Assembly (NCBI GenBank): GCA_017311315.1
Contig: CM029658.1
Coordinates: forward strand, 28,766,967-28,830,966
Direction: 5' to 3'
DNA: 64,000 nucleotides
From: Dendrocalamus latiflorus
Taxonomy: Eukaryota > Streptophyta > Magnoliopsida > Poales > Poaceae
Shown here: piece after piece, positions 1 through 11,739 of the stretch
Position numbering within the stretch: the first letter of the stretch is position 1
Layout: each line of letters opens with the position of its first letter
Position numbers and translations under genes: made by a program
Notes under the pieces: generated by a model
Seen by the model: only the letters and a program-made list of their open reading frames with translations
The model's database searches: none
Told to the model about the DNA's origin: nothing

Positions 1-2735
1 GCTGTTTTGACATCCATTTGCCATATTTCATAGTCGAAATATGCAGCAATCGCTAGAATGATCCGAATAGACTTTAGCATTGCGACGGGCGAAAAAGTTT
101 CATCATAATCAACACCTTGAATTTGTTTGAAACCTTTGGCCACCAATCGCGCTTTATAGATGTGAACATTTCCATCTATGTCTAACTTTTTCTTGAAAAC
201 CCATTTGCACTCAATGGTTTTAACACCATCAGGAGGATCAACCAAGTTCCAAACTTGATTACTGTGCATGGATTCAATTTCAGATCTCATGGCTTCAAGC
301 CATTTCTCAGAGTCTGGTCCCACCATCGCTTCTTCATAGGTCTTAGGCTCATCGTTGTCTAACAACAATATGTCCCGTTGTTGAGTAGTCAAGAACATGT
401 ACCTCTCAGGTGCACGACGTGACCTCTCTGACCTACGTGGTGCCAGTGTGTCCACAACAGGTTCTTCAACAGTTTGTTCATCCTGTTGTGGTTCTGTAGG
501 AGCTGAAACATTTTCAGGTGTTTCTCGAATTTCTTCAAGTTGCACCGTGCTCCCACTATCCCTTCTTGAGAGAAACTCTTTCTCTAAGAAGACACCATGC
601 CGGGCGACAAACACTTTGCCTTCTTCTCGATTATAGAAGTAATACCCTTTTGTTTCCTTAGGATACCCGATAAAGAAGCATTTATCAGACTTAGGAGTGA
701 GCTTATCAGATTGTAAACGTTTTACATAAGCCTCACATCCCCAAATCTTAAGAAAAGACAAGCTAGGACGTTGTCCTGTCCACATCTCATATGGTGTCTT
801 TTCTACTGATTTTGATGGAACCCTATTTAGTGTGAAAGCGGCTGTTTCAAGAGCATACCCCCAAAAAGACAACGGAAGATCACTTTGGCTCATCATGGAT
901 CACACCATATCTAATAAGGTGCGATTTCTCCATTCAGATACCCCATTCCATTGAGGTGTTCCTGGCGGAGTCAATTGTGGAACAATTCTACAATCCTTTA
1001 GATGATTGCCAAACTCATGGCTCAAATACTCGCCTCCACGATCAGATCGTAGAAACTTGATTGTCTTGCCTAAATGATTTTGCACTTCATTTTGGAATTC
1101 TTTGAACTTTTCAAAGGATTCAGACTTATGCTTCATCAGGTAGATATACCCATATCTACTAAAGTCATCAGTAAAAGTTATGAAGTACTGAAAACCACCT
1201 CTGGCTGTTGAGCTCATTGGTCCACATACATCAGAATGTACGAGTGCCAATAAGTCACTTGCCCGTTCACCTTGACCGGTGAAAGGTGCCTTTGTCATCT
1301 TGCCAAGTAAACAAGATTCGCATGTCTCAAACGATTCAAAATCAAATGAATGTAGAATACCATCTCTATGGAGCTTCTCCATGCGTTTCTCATTTATGTG
1401 GCCTAAGCGACAGTGCCAAATAAACGTGGGATTCAAATCATTCGGACGTTGCCTCTTTGCATTAATGTTATAGACCGGTGACCCTTCAAGAGTAAGAACA
1501 TATAACCCATTCACCAATGGAGTATGACAATAGAACATATCTTTGAAATAAAGAGAACAACCATTGTCCACAGATCTAAAGTCATAACCTTCTGCTTGCA
1601 AACATGAAGCAGAAATAATGTTCTTGGAAAGAGATGGAACACAATAACAATTATTCAATTCCAAAACTAATCCTGAAGGTAAAGACAATGGCATGGTGCC
1701 AACAGCCACCGTAGCAACTTTTGCTCCATTGCCAACGCGAAGATCCACTTCGCTCCTCCTCAAACTTCTACTTCTTCTTAGCTCCTGCAACGATTTGCAA
1801 ATGTGAGCAACCGATCCGGTATCAAATACCCAAGAATCAGTGGATGAAGTAGCAAGATTGATTTCTATAACATTTATACCTGGAGTGGAAGTCGTACTTC
1901 CCTTCTTCTTCTCAAGTTCCTCCAAGTACTTTGGGCAGTTCCTTTTCCAATGTCCTGATTGCTTACAGTGGTAACAGTTTGCATCAGGAGCAGCGCCCTT
2001 CTTGACTTGCTTGGCCTTAGAACTGCTCGCGATCTCATCGGGAGCTAACTTTCTTTTGACCGCGCCTTTCTTAATATTGGGCTTGCCCTTGCCTTTCTGC
2101 ATCATCATCACATGATTGCTGCTTTTCTTAATGCTTTCCTCGGCAGCTTTTAGCATCCCATGCAACTCAGCCAAGGTCTTGTCCATGTTGTTCATGTGAT
2201 AGTTCAGTATGAATGGCTCAAAGCTCGGGGGGAGCGACTGGAGAATCACATCAGTAGCCAACTCTTGGCTAAGGGGAAAACCAAGCTTTTCCAGACTCTC
2301 AATGTAGCCAATCATCTTAATCACATGAGGGCTGACGGGATTCCCTTCTGCAAGCCTGCACGCAAACAAGGACTTTGAAGTGTTGAACCTCTCAGCCCTT
2401 GCTTGGTTCTCAAACATACCACGCAACCCCACAATGATATTGTAGGCATTTGTGTTCTCATATTGCTTCTGAAGCTCAGAGGACATTGTGGCAAGCATGG
2501 GACAGCTCACATCAAGGTAATCATTAGTTTGCTTCTCATAAGTTCTCCGTGCAGCCGCAGTAGCATTATCAGGCAAGTCATCGGGGTAAGGAGACTCAAG
2601 GACATACTCCTTGCGCTCTTGCTTGAGAACAATTCTCAAGTTGCGATACCAATCCATAAAGTTTGTTCCATTGAGTTTTTCTTTCTCAAGAATAGATCGC
2701 AAATTAAAAGTACTGGATGCGGCGTTAGCTGACAT
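1..2735 (-). pseudogene. copia gag-pol polyprotein, one in-frame stop, truncated by the window edge
   Basis: Retroelement polyprotein. From the start at 2735: a copia-type gag (residues about 15-215), a CCHC zinc knuckle (CYHCKQSGHWKRNC, about residue 255), an aspartic protease core with FDTGS (about residue 305), the GAG-pre-integrase HHCC zinc region (RLGH then CESC, about residues 440-475), and the integrase core with Asp in HSDVCGP, Asp in FTDDFSRYGY and Glu in NGVSEWRN. A TGA stop at 902-900 follows NRTLLDMV. The same frame then stays open to base 1 through the rest of integrase, a variable linker and the start of reverse transcriptase, ending at the first catalytic Asp region (QMDVKTA). 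The stop replaces what is usually Arg (CGA to TGA), a CpG transition. Without that stop the frame is intact for the whole visible length, so the copy is recently dead. Confidence 0.9.
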
Positions 2736-4122
2736 GATCTACAACACAAGAATATGCAAAGTTTAGCACTATGTTTATGTTCATCTTTTATTAAACTATT
2801 TAACAAAAGACTCCCACTATGTGTTTTGCAACAAAACTCCCTCTAAGTTACATAGTGGGTCAAGATCCTCATTTCACTAATTCCTAGTGAGCTTTGGCAT
2901 CACGGCTAGAAAACTAGTGACATGGGTAAGCAACACCTTGCTAATCACATCCCTATGTGACTCTTGCTTGTTGGGTGACATCAGTATGCCCCGGCCCCAA
3001 CCTATGCCCCAAGGTCCAAAACTGTTTTGATAACCTCGTTAAGTAAACCAAATGCTTCTGCATGTAGATGTCCGACATCTACCCCAAATAATGATGACAA
3101 CCGATGGCACTCTACTTTGGTAGACCTACCATACGGTGATCATTATCTTTTGGTGCAGCATATGGAAGGGCATTAACACCTAATTTTATGAGGGATTCTA
3201 TCCTACCATAGCAACATATCACATATATCATTGCATAAGAATAAGATAGATAACATCACAGATAAACATATTTAAGTGTGAAATAGTATGGCCCAAAAAA
3301 TGGTGATATCCATCTCCATGAAGGTGTAGACGATCTCCATCCTCCACATCACTCCTTTAGGGCCACCATGCTTGTAATCCCTGTCACCTCAAAACTAGGC
3401 TACTACCTATAATAGCTAGAAATTGAAGATTACAAAGATAGATTCAAGCATTAAGGTCGACACGCAGGTCGTTAAATACAATATAGACAGCTAACAATAG
3501 CTGAAATAATCATGACACGCAGGCCATGAACGAATGTTACATGCATCACATACATCTCATACATTCCAATAAGCTATAGGGCCATACTATTCACACCATT
3601 CCCTGCAAAAACAAGTTAGACGTAGAATCGCATTCTACCTAACGATGTGAACCCATGACGCTATACAAGGGGGGGTACGCACGGCGGTCCAATCTATGAA
3701 ATCGCTATGGAAAAACTATTCGGCACAACCACCTTATGCCGATCCGAGACGTTCTCTAGGACGCTAGTTTTTCCACTGGGCCGAGGCTATGAGATCCATA
3801 ACCTACTAGTATTCGACATAACCACCTTATGCCGATCCGAGACAATCTCTAGGGCACTAGTATTCACACTGGCCCGAGGCTATCAGATTCATATCCTACT
3901 AGTATTCGACATAACCACCTTATGCCGATCCGAGACAATCTCTAGGGCACTAGTAGTGATACAATCTGCGCCTCATCTAACCCCTATTCACCGATTGATC
4001 TCCTCAACCCGTGCTACCATCGATTCATCATATGAACCGACTGATCTAGACTGTAATAGATCCAATCTACTACAACCGCATATCAACATATGCGCTGATC
4101 CAGATCGCAAACTAAGCAAGAT
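2736..4122 (-). other. copia 5' leader with a 93-bp tandem repeat
   Basis: Non-coding leader between the primer-binding site and gag. It contains 2.5 copies of a 93-bp direct repeat: the phrase ACCTTATGCCGATCCGAGAC starts at 3731, 3824 and 3917. No open frame here looks coding. Confidence 0.8.
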
Positions 4123-4135
4123 GGCTCTGATACCA
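4123..4135 (-). promoter_or_regulatory. minus-strand primer-binding site, initiator tRNA-Met type
   Basis: On the minus strand this reads TGGTATCAGAGCC, the standard complement of the 3' end of initiator tRNA-Met used by copia elements. One G separates it from the last base of the LTR at 4137. It fixes the element's direction and LTR boundary. Confidence 0.93.
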
Positions 4136-4136
4136 C

Positions 4137-5550
4137 TAAAGGAATGCGTGTTCACTACGGAAGTAGAAAACAAAATTTTTCTACCGTGCAAACAAGAACA
4201 TCATGCTTAAGGAGAGATCATGGATCGTTACCACTAGACGCGCAGCGCAGCGGAAGAAGAGTTGGAGAAGCTGATCCAACCACGCGCGTCGAGGTAGTAG
4301 TGGAAGTAGCCGATCGTCCCGAACAGATCGTCTCCTCCACGCGATCAACCACGCCACGTGCAGATCCAATCTGTAGGTTGTTGATGCCGATCAACGCCGC
4401 AACGAGCAGCGCCTCCACCGGTATCCACACGTCCGGGGTTGGAACGCCGATCGCGAGTGTACTAGCACTCGTGAGCGGCTAGGGTTTGGCTCGGGAGGTG
4501 GCGGCTAGGGTTTTGCTCGGGATTGACAGAAGTGCGTGAACCCTCAGCCCCTCGCCACCATATATATAGACCTCCTCACTTGGGCCTTGTGGACCGAAGC
4601 CCAATAGGAGTCTATTCGGATCTCTATCCGAAAAGAGCCCACATCCGAATCATATTCGAATTAGTGTTCCAATCCGTCAAGTGTGTGACCCTGTAGGTTC
4701 ACGTATACTTGGTCGCGACCCGGAAACGCCTTTCCGGTTACCCTGTTAATAGCGGCCTCTAGTAAGACATATTAACCCCAAAGTATACGTAAAGATCATA
4801 TCGGTTGAACCTGTAATGTTCTCATGTACGAATCCCTTTGCCTCACGATATAGATTGAGCTCAAGGCGAGACCTGTGTCATCCTCTTAATAGCTCAATCA
4901 CTCTCTCGATTCCGTGATGGATTATAAACTTGTGATTGACTCCTCAATCACCTTGGCATGGCCATGCACTTTCATAATCCATTACATCGAGGGGCCCAGA
5001 GATATCTCTCCCATAAGGAGGGGCAAATTCTATCTTGATCATTCACATCCCACTACATGTTTCATGGCAAACCTGAAGACTACTTTTATGACTACCCAGT
5101 TACGGAGTAGTGTTTAGTAGTCCCAAAATAAGCTACTACGCATGTTGGGAACCATGGTGATCTCAAGTCTAAGGATTCTACATAAACACTACTTGAGACC
5201 AACTGATGACACATGGAATCTCTGCAGTGTCTCATGGCGGGTCTATCCAACATATGTTCACTAACACATGTCCATATTATTGATTTGGTATCACCATACC
5301 ATGATCCATGAGACATGATCATCAATCAATGCATATGCTGATCTTTGAATCATATTTGTTCCTCATATGATATATGATCAGGGATCATTTAGAAATAGCA
5401 ACATTTAAGCATTAAGAGTCTCATGAATAAGTCACATACTCATTGATCAATAATGATAATGTCTATTTCAAGGAACAAAGTAATGCATCATAAACATAGT
5501 ATGTGATATAAATAACATCTCCATGTTGCCTCTAGGGCATATCACTAACA
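4137..5550 (-). repeat. 5' LTR of the copia element (1414 bp)
   Basis: On the minus strand the LTR runs from TGTTAGTGATATGCC at 5550 to CCTTTA at 4137. The end is confirmed by the primer-binding site 1 nt away and by an independent copy (11740-13156) that ends at the same CCTTTA. It contains a minus-strand TATATATGG box near 4562-4570 and is GC-rich downstream of it (about 4230-4520), the likely U5/leader side. The termini are TG...TA rather than TG...CA in both copies. Confidence 0.92.
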
Positions 5551-7100
5551 AAATCCTCGCCATCTACTGAAACCATGCATCCAGGACAAACCACTGAGCT
5601 AGCAATAATACCCCTCGGGGAACTGACCACAACCGACTGCGAAATCTGTTGCATACTCAGTTTTGCCTTTCTAGAAAACTCATGGGAAACAAAGGAATAA
5701 GTGGCACCAGAGTCGAAAAGAACGAGAGCACGATGTGAATCCACTAACAGGGTACCTGTCACCATGTCCAGTTGACTCGCAGACTCAGTGGCAGGCAATG
5801 TGTAAACTTCGGGCGACACCGGGGCAGCGAGAGGCCCGATGCTCTGCTGTGATGGCATCGGAAAGGGAGGCGGTGTAGTATACTGAAGTGGAGTAACTGG
5901 GGTAGGAGGCCAGTAGTACCCGGTAGGCGGCACCCAGGAAGGAGGCTGCAACGTAGGAGCAGCCGCCAACATTGGACTGACCCCCCAAGATGAAGTATTT
6001 GACAACGCAAATATTGGCTCGCACTTGATGATACTGGAGGGATCCTGATGATAGACCTTCTCCATGTGGCCTAACCGGCCACAGTGTCGATACTCCCCTA
6101 TCCAGGAATATTCGATAGCTCGGTGCTCACCACCACACTTAAAACAAATCATGCCCTACCCTGGGACAGGACGCAAGGTCGGTGGTGCAGGAGGGCACGA
6201 CTTCAACGATTTATACTTAGATGATTGTGAGGAACTTTGACTCCGCCGCTGAGATGACCCACTCTTCTCACTATAACTCCCTTCTGGTCACCACTAGAAG
6301 CACTTGGACCACCAAAGGGTTGCTACCCTTTAGTGAGCTGCATCTCTATCTCCATTCCTCTAGCCTACTCGACCACAGACCTAAAATCATGTGGAGCAGT
6401 ATCCCCCATAACATGTCGGAACTCAAAACTGGGCCCTTGGCGGAACGTTTTGACATTCTCAAGGCCATTACTTGCGACCGACGGTACAAAACGGAACAAG
6501 TCATTGAACCGCGCCTCGTACTCAGCTATTATCATCTTTCCTTGCAAAAGGGTTAATAGTGCAACCTTCGTACTCTTCACGAAAGATTCTGGGTAATATT
6601 TCGCCTTAAACTACTCGACAAAGACCTCCCAGGTGGCTGGACCTTGGGCATGCGTCCTGGCTGAAAGGACTCCCTCCCACCAGATGTCTGCCTAACCTTT
6701 CAATTGAAAGGCCACAAAGCAAGCTCTAAGCTATGAAGTCTCAAACTGCCTTCCCATATAGCGCAACCAATCTGTAGCTTGGACTGGCATACCCATCCCA
6801 TCAAAGGTTTCCAACAGCAATGCCATCCATTCGCAAAGGCCCATTCTTGGATCTGGTACGATTGGAATGGCAGTCGGGACAGCGACAGGTACAACCGCAG
6901 CAACGGCTGCAGGTGCTTGTCGGCGAAACGCACGAACCTCCTCTATGAACTCCTGCAGCAAGGCTGAAGACCTTGCTTGATCCTCAGCTACAAACTGCTC
7001 AGTAGACCCAACTTCCACGTTAGGTGTCTCATGCTAACTTCTAGCGATGGCTCCGCTTGGGCATGGCCACGACCATGGCCTCCACGGCCTCAGCCAGCAC
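5551..7100 (-). pseudogene. Ty3/gypsy gag-protease, multiply broken
   Basis: Read right to left: a gag N-terminal segment ending in FDGMGMPVQATDWLRYMG (about 6780), a gag core with YEARFNDLFRFVP (about 6520), two zinc knuckles (6150-6060) and a retropepsin core VLFDSGATYSFVSHEF (about 5700). Frame changes and stops separate these blocks. The second knuckle reads YRHCGRLGHMEKVYH, where Cys is expected in place of both Tyr residues; each needs one G-to-A change. The protease frame is cut at 5551 by the copia insertion. FDSGA-type retropepsins are standard for plant gypsy elements. Confidence 0.88.
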
Positions 7101-8267
7101 CGTGACTGGTCCAACTTTTAGCAGCACCTCCCCTAATTTTTTTATGATTAACCACAGGGAGCAAATGATAAATAAATATAGGATAATTGCAATAAGCCAA
7201 CTAAATTCATATTGCATGAACCATAACATAAAAAGACTTTGCGCTCCACGACCATGTAGACCCACCACCACAGCTCACAAGCAAACTAAACCAAACAGAG
7301 AGCCACAAAAGACATAACACTAGATTAAACATAAAATCTCAGTGTAAGGCCAAACTGTTATTTCATATGTGAAGTGCCAAAAGGACTATTCCCATTCCAT
7401 GCATGTCGCCATCATTCACCTAAAAGCAACAACAGAGCAAAGGTGAGTCTGGAGACTCAGCAAGCACACAATAAAATAGTAACATCACTTTAGCAATTCA
7501 ATCGATTTCATGAACTATAAGCTGTAGATCAACTCTATGATTGTAAACTACAAATCAAATCCATAACTGCAAACTATAAATCAAATCTGTAACTGTGAAC
7601 TGTAAATCAATTCTACGATGGTGAACTGTAAATCAAATATGTAACTGTAAACTCATTCCATGTATGTAGGTTGCATATCAATTCTATGACTGTGAACTAT
7701 ATATCAAGTCTGCAACTGTAAACTTATAACTCTCTGTAACTATATCACTTTCTCTGTTACTTTGATGCAATGCAATACCATGCAATGCATTTGTAATGCA
7801 TCTGTAACTGTAGCTTATACCGGTATAGCGAAGGGTACACCCGTCGATGTCACCCTGTTCCTCCATCCCGTGGAGGTGCCTACCTCTGTAGGTCGTATTC
7901 AAGAGCACTCCGGACTAGTCATATGACTTTCTCATCGATCTGACTCTTATGCATTTTGCATGATGCAATATGCTTTAAATGTGGATGTCTAATCATAAGC
8001 GGTACTTATCAAGGTATGATTAGCACATAATCATATGCATCATCTCATAAATACTGTAAATCATGGCAATAAAGCACGAATAACAAACATCCACCACAAT
8101 TCACTGTTCTACCAGGCACTTGCTGTTAACCTGGCAGACAGTGCATGGACCACACCAGACTTGATCCGCCATCTGAACAAGCATTAACTATGTCAATTCA
8201 GGCGCCAGCTTACAACAAGAGCGCATACATTGCAACACACTCCTACATTCTAGAACCCGACATCACA
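7101..8267 (-). repeat. probable gypsy LTR/leader, A/T-rich with degenerate repeats
   Basis: No coding frame is convincing. Between about 7510 and 7740 there are 6-7 degenerate repeats built on AACTGTAAATCAA and TCTGTAACTGTGAACT, spacing about 30-40 bp. The right boundary at 8267 is where homology of the flanking sequence to the Tat-type antisense gene starts (compare CACCTGTG at 8265 and 18495). Confidence 0.5.
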
Positions 8268-11105
8268 CCTGTGGGTTCGTGTCATGCCCCGGGACGGTGG
8301 CACCATCTTCGTTGCGCCGTGGAACTTCGTCAAGCCATTGGCCGAAGTTCCCCCCGCCGTGCAGGGACCGTCGTAGCGCTACCTTCGCCACGGACTCCCC
8401 AATGTAGCCCTAGATCCGGTCGTGGATGGCCCGGATGGTGTCGCGGACGGCGCGCACGGTGCCCGACATCACCCCGGCTCTGGCTGGCATCACCAGCTAG
8501 GGGTCAGCCAACTCGTCGACGTGCCGGCAGCCTCGGTGTTGATGCCGCGCGAAGGCTAAGTGCGAGGTCACAAAGGAGCAATGGTTATCGAAGGCCTTGG
8601 CGGCACTGAGAGCGAGGTCGGAAGCTTCCCCGATTCAACGGAGTGTCTGCGATAAGTCTTCGGGACCGAAGGTGCGAGGCGGCACATCCACGGAGAGGTC
8701 TTCGAGGGCGCCTTCTAGAGCCAGCATGGCGTCCCACGCCTCCACCGAGGCATCACCCAGAGTCCGGTCCTTCTCCCCGAGAGACACGGTGAGGCGACCC
8801 GTCTCCTCCTCTAGCACGGTGATTTGCTGGAGCTAGCCGTCATGCTCCTCAGCGGCCGCACGCTGTGCCTCCGCCGCGAGCGCCCGAGCGTCCGATATCG
8901 CCCTCGCGTCGTCCGTCTCCAGGAGGTGGATGCGGTCGTCCTTGACGGAGTAGGCCTCTTCGGCTGCGCACAGGGCCTCCTCGGTAGCCCACAGCCGGTC
9001 TTTTAGCGCCCCCCGCTCGTGGGTGTGTGCCGCCTGCAAGGCTTGAGCAAGGCCGAGCATCTACGCAGCACAGTCGTTAGCAAAATTCCTGAATGATGGT
9101 AGCATCATCGAAGTCGAGCACTCACCCTCATCTCCGAGGTCTCTAGCGCGCCTTCCAGGAGCTCCGACTCGCACGTCAGCAGTGCCTGGTGATCCAAGTT
9201 TGCGACTGTACTATCCGCGGCCCCTGTCAAGTCCGCAGCATCTCCGGCCGAGGGACGAAGTCCGTCAACATTGGTTGTGTGGCCTCCGTGGCGACAATTT
9301 TGAGGGCGCCGGCTGTCGATGCCACCCCCAGAATGTCTCAACCCCTCGAGGGTCCGGCCGTCGATGCCACCCCTGAAACGTCTCTGCCCTCGAGGGTTGT
9401 CCCCGGTCGGGGGACCGTTCCTCTGCTAATAGTAAAAGACTGGTCAGAAAACTTTAGGGAAGCCTCGCAGGATCATACGGGGGGAGTCAAGCTTACCTTC
9501 GGCGTCAACCGACCAGGTCTGTTGGGGTGTCCCTTGGGCCTCGAAAGGAACTGTCGAAACTCTAGCGCTGCCTGGGGCAGCTGGCTCCTCGGTCCGGGTG
9601 GTCTCTGTGTCAGAGTCAGACTCCAACAGGCCCCTAAACTCGGTCGCCACAGCGAACCCCCTCTCTTACTGCGAGGGCGATCGTGTTCAAGGCCGCTTCG
9701 CTTTCGGAGGCTGGGGCGAGGACTCCTCAGCCTCGGTAGCCGGCGCGGGCGAGGACGCTTCGCCCTCTTGGGTGTCTGCGCTGCACCCTTGGTCCTTGGT
9801 GCTGTCCAAGGACTCCTCGCCGGGAGCCGCCTCCTCCGCCCCCGCCTCCAAGTCGCACCCTCGGCTCTGGCAAAGTCGATGGGAGCGGGGGCCGTCGGGT
9901 TGGATACGGCCGCGGGGGACCGGTCCCTCCACCGGGAGGACGACTCCTTCCCCTTGTGATCACCATCGCGGTGGCGGGCCCGGCCAGAGGTCGGAGCGGC
10001 GTGCTCTGGCACGGGAATCACTAGAGCTTCGCACACCCTGTTTATCCACCCTAGCTTCGCTGCCTCGATCGCGACTTCGCGTAGGTCGTGCTCCTTGGCC
10101 GCGTATGGTCTGAAGAACACGACCACCTTGTGTTCCGTGTGTTCCAGGACATATCCTACAAGCAAGGCGAAGCGGGCTAAAAAAACTCCAGTGCAAAACT
10201 TACGAGGATTGGAGGGCCTTGACAGCAAGGATACGGACGGTCGGACACCGTCACGCCGAAGGCCTCTAGGCTCGACGTGCCACCGCTCGGCAAGTGGTGC
10301 CACACCATACATGACGAACTCCTCGGTGAGGTCGTGCATGTTAAATCGGAGAGTCCCCACAAGCCTCTGCGCTCTTTGTCGGTCCTCGTCGTCAATCGTC
10401 ACGCCTGGCGATGTGTTGAACGACATCGACCGGCCTGTGCACTCGAGGCCGCTGCCACTCGCCACACGGACGTAGAACCACCGCTTCATCCAGTGCGATT
10501 CCCACTTCATCCGGGTGGAGTTGGCGGGGAAGATCTGGAAGCATTGGGGCCGCAGAACAAAGTTGACGCTGCCGAAGTTGAAGAACGCCCCTCCTTCCAG
10601 CTTCTTCGGCTGGCATCGTGCATCATGGAGGAACATGAACAACGAGGAGCTAGGCCAACATGCCTCCGGTCGCAGCGCCCAGCTGTAAACAGTCAGGCGG
10701 GCTATTGTGTCGGAGTCAATTGTGCCAGCTCCAGCCCGAAGGTCCACAAGACATCGCCGACGATTGGGGCTACTGGGATCCGAAGGCCGGCTTCAAAATA
10801 CACGATGAAGACGATTGCCTCTGACGGCTCTGGGTGCGGCTCCGTCTCGTCGCTGGCGGGCAGGCACACCTCACGGTGGTCCGTCAGCTTCCCTTCGCAT
10901 AGTAGAGTTCGAATGTCTCCTCTGTTGCGAGTGTCTGGCCCAGGATGCAGGAGGACGGACCCTCCACCTTCTCCTCTGCTACCCACCGCTTGTTCACCAG
11001 CGATGGCTCGCACCCTACGAGTGCGTACTCCACCTCAGTCGACGACGATCGTCTGGATGAGGCACCACTACTGGCCTGGTAAGCACGTTCTTCATCGTGA
11101 GCCAT
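8268..11105 (-). pseudogene. antisense gene of the old Tat-type element (Transposase_28-like), decayed
   Basis: Counterpart of the four-exon gene at 18473-21571. The start is at 11105 (MAHDEERAYQ, paralogous to MASDGEHDQ). The conserved block with FGLELAQLT, ARLTVYSWALRPEACWPS and GLECTGRSMSFNTSPG (about 10735-10400) is the part I assign to Pfam PF04195, 'putative gypsy type transposon'. The first intron is kept: donor GTAAGTTT near 10191 and an acceptor TTGTAG near 10160. Further on are acidic and Pro/Ala-rich segments, then a coiled-coil region (about 9060-8640). Frameshifts near 10920 and 10720 break the N-terminal exon, and the 3' end is lost to the gypsy insertion at 8267. The family's function is unknown. 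Confidence 0.75.
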
Positions 11106-11734
11106 TGTCCTCTGGGAGCTAAACAGCGAGAAGTACGGCGCCTATGACGAATAGCGGCAGCAAAGGAGGCGAGAGCACAACGCACAAGAGAGCAAGGAAG
11201 CAGGAGCTATGTGAAGGAGAACGCCGGCGCGATGCCAAAGGGGTATATAAAGCCCCTTCACCTCCCACACCGCCGATCAGCGCAACTGGTTAAAGCAGAA
11301 CCGCTCGCCCACCCCACGATTGGGAAGTACAACTGGTGGGAGCCCAACCGTCCGCCTCCCCGCGGCCGAGGAGGGTGACAGGTGGAGTCCGAAGATGTGC
11401 ATCCGCCCGGCCACTCGACAAGCGCACGCCATGCCAATCATGTCTCGCCGCGTGGCCCGCCCCCTAGGGAAGGAACGTGCAGCCGTGGCCGTGCGGTCTC
11501 CTGACAGCGCATGACGCTCTGACATGGTCCAACTCCCGTCGCGCACCAGTGGCACGATGCACCAATGGCGTCCCGCCACGTGTGAAGCCCCCTCGGGAAG
11601 GGGCGCAAAGCCACGGTCGTGCGACTGCCTGGCGACGCACGACGCGCCAATCGGGAGTCACCACCGTCCTGCCCCATTAGAAAGGAGCGCTTGGCCATGG
11701 TTGTGCGCCCATTGACAGCGCAAGACGCGCCGGT
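11106..11734. other. upstream region of the old antisense gene
   Basis: GC-rich non-coding flank of the old Tat-type element. It holds a TATA box near 11241 and, from about 11420 on, several short G/C-rich direct repeats built around CGCCGCGTGGCC, CATGACGC and GAAGGGGCGC. No credible coding frame. It ends at the CCCAT target site of the solo LTR. Confidence 0.55.
11239..11252 (-). promoter_or_regulatory. TATA box for the old antisense gene
   Basis: On the minus strand CTTTATATACCCC lies about 140 bp upstream of the start at 11105. The segment is nearly palindromic (GGGGTATATAAAGCCCC on the plus strand), so direction rests on the gene position. The equivalent place in the young element has lost the TATA sequence. 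Confidence 0.5.
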
Positions 11735-11739
11735 CCCAT

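Larger units (their letters stand above)
1..5550 (-). mobile_element. Ty1/copia LTR retrotransposon, left part outside the window
   Basis: Read on the minus strand the order is 5' LTR (5550-4137), primer-binding site (4135-4123), a 1.4-kb leader and gag-pol running off the window start inside reverse transcriptase. The LTR starts TGTTAG and carries the ATATGCCCTAG block typical of grass copia LTRs. The element sits inside the protease region of a Ty3/gypsy element; its right flank, where the 5-bp target duplication should lie, reads AAATC at 5551-5555, but the matching left flank is not visible. A second copy of the LTR lies inverted at 11740-13156. An in-frame stop makes this copy non-coding as it stands. 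Confidence 0.93.
5551..8267 (-). mobile_element. Ty3/gypsy element fragment (5' part)
   Basis: Minus-strand remnant comprising an LTR/leader region (about 8267-7100) and a decayed gag-protease (7100-5551). It is cut at 5551 by the copia LTR; the rest should lie left of the window. On the right it replaces the homology of the old Tat-type element from 8268 on, so it appears inserted there. The outer LTR start is probably TGTGATGTCGG at 8267. I could not find its primer-binding site, so the LTR/leader border is not set. Confidence 0.8.

Noticed and set aside
9473..10747. 424-codon continuous minus-strand frame as a single exon
   Set aside because: The young paralogue splices at the matching donor; the frame runs through the intron by chance and its C-terminal part is out of register with the paralogue.
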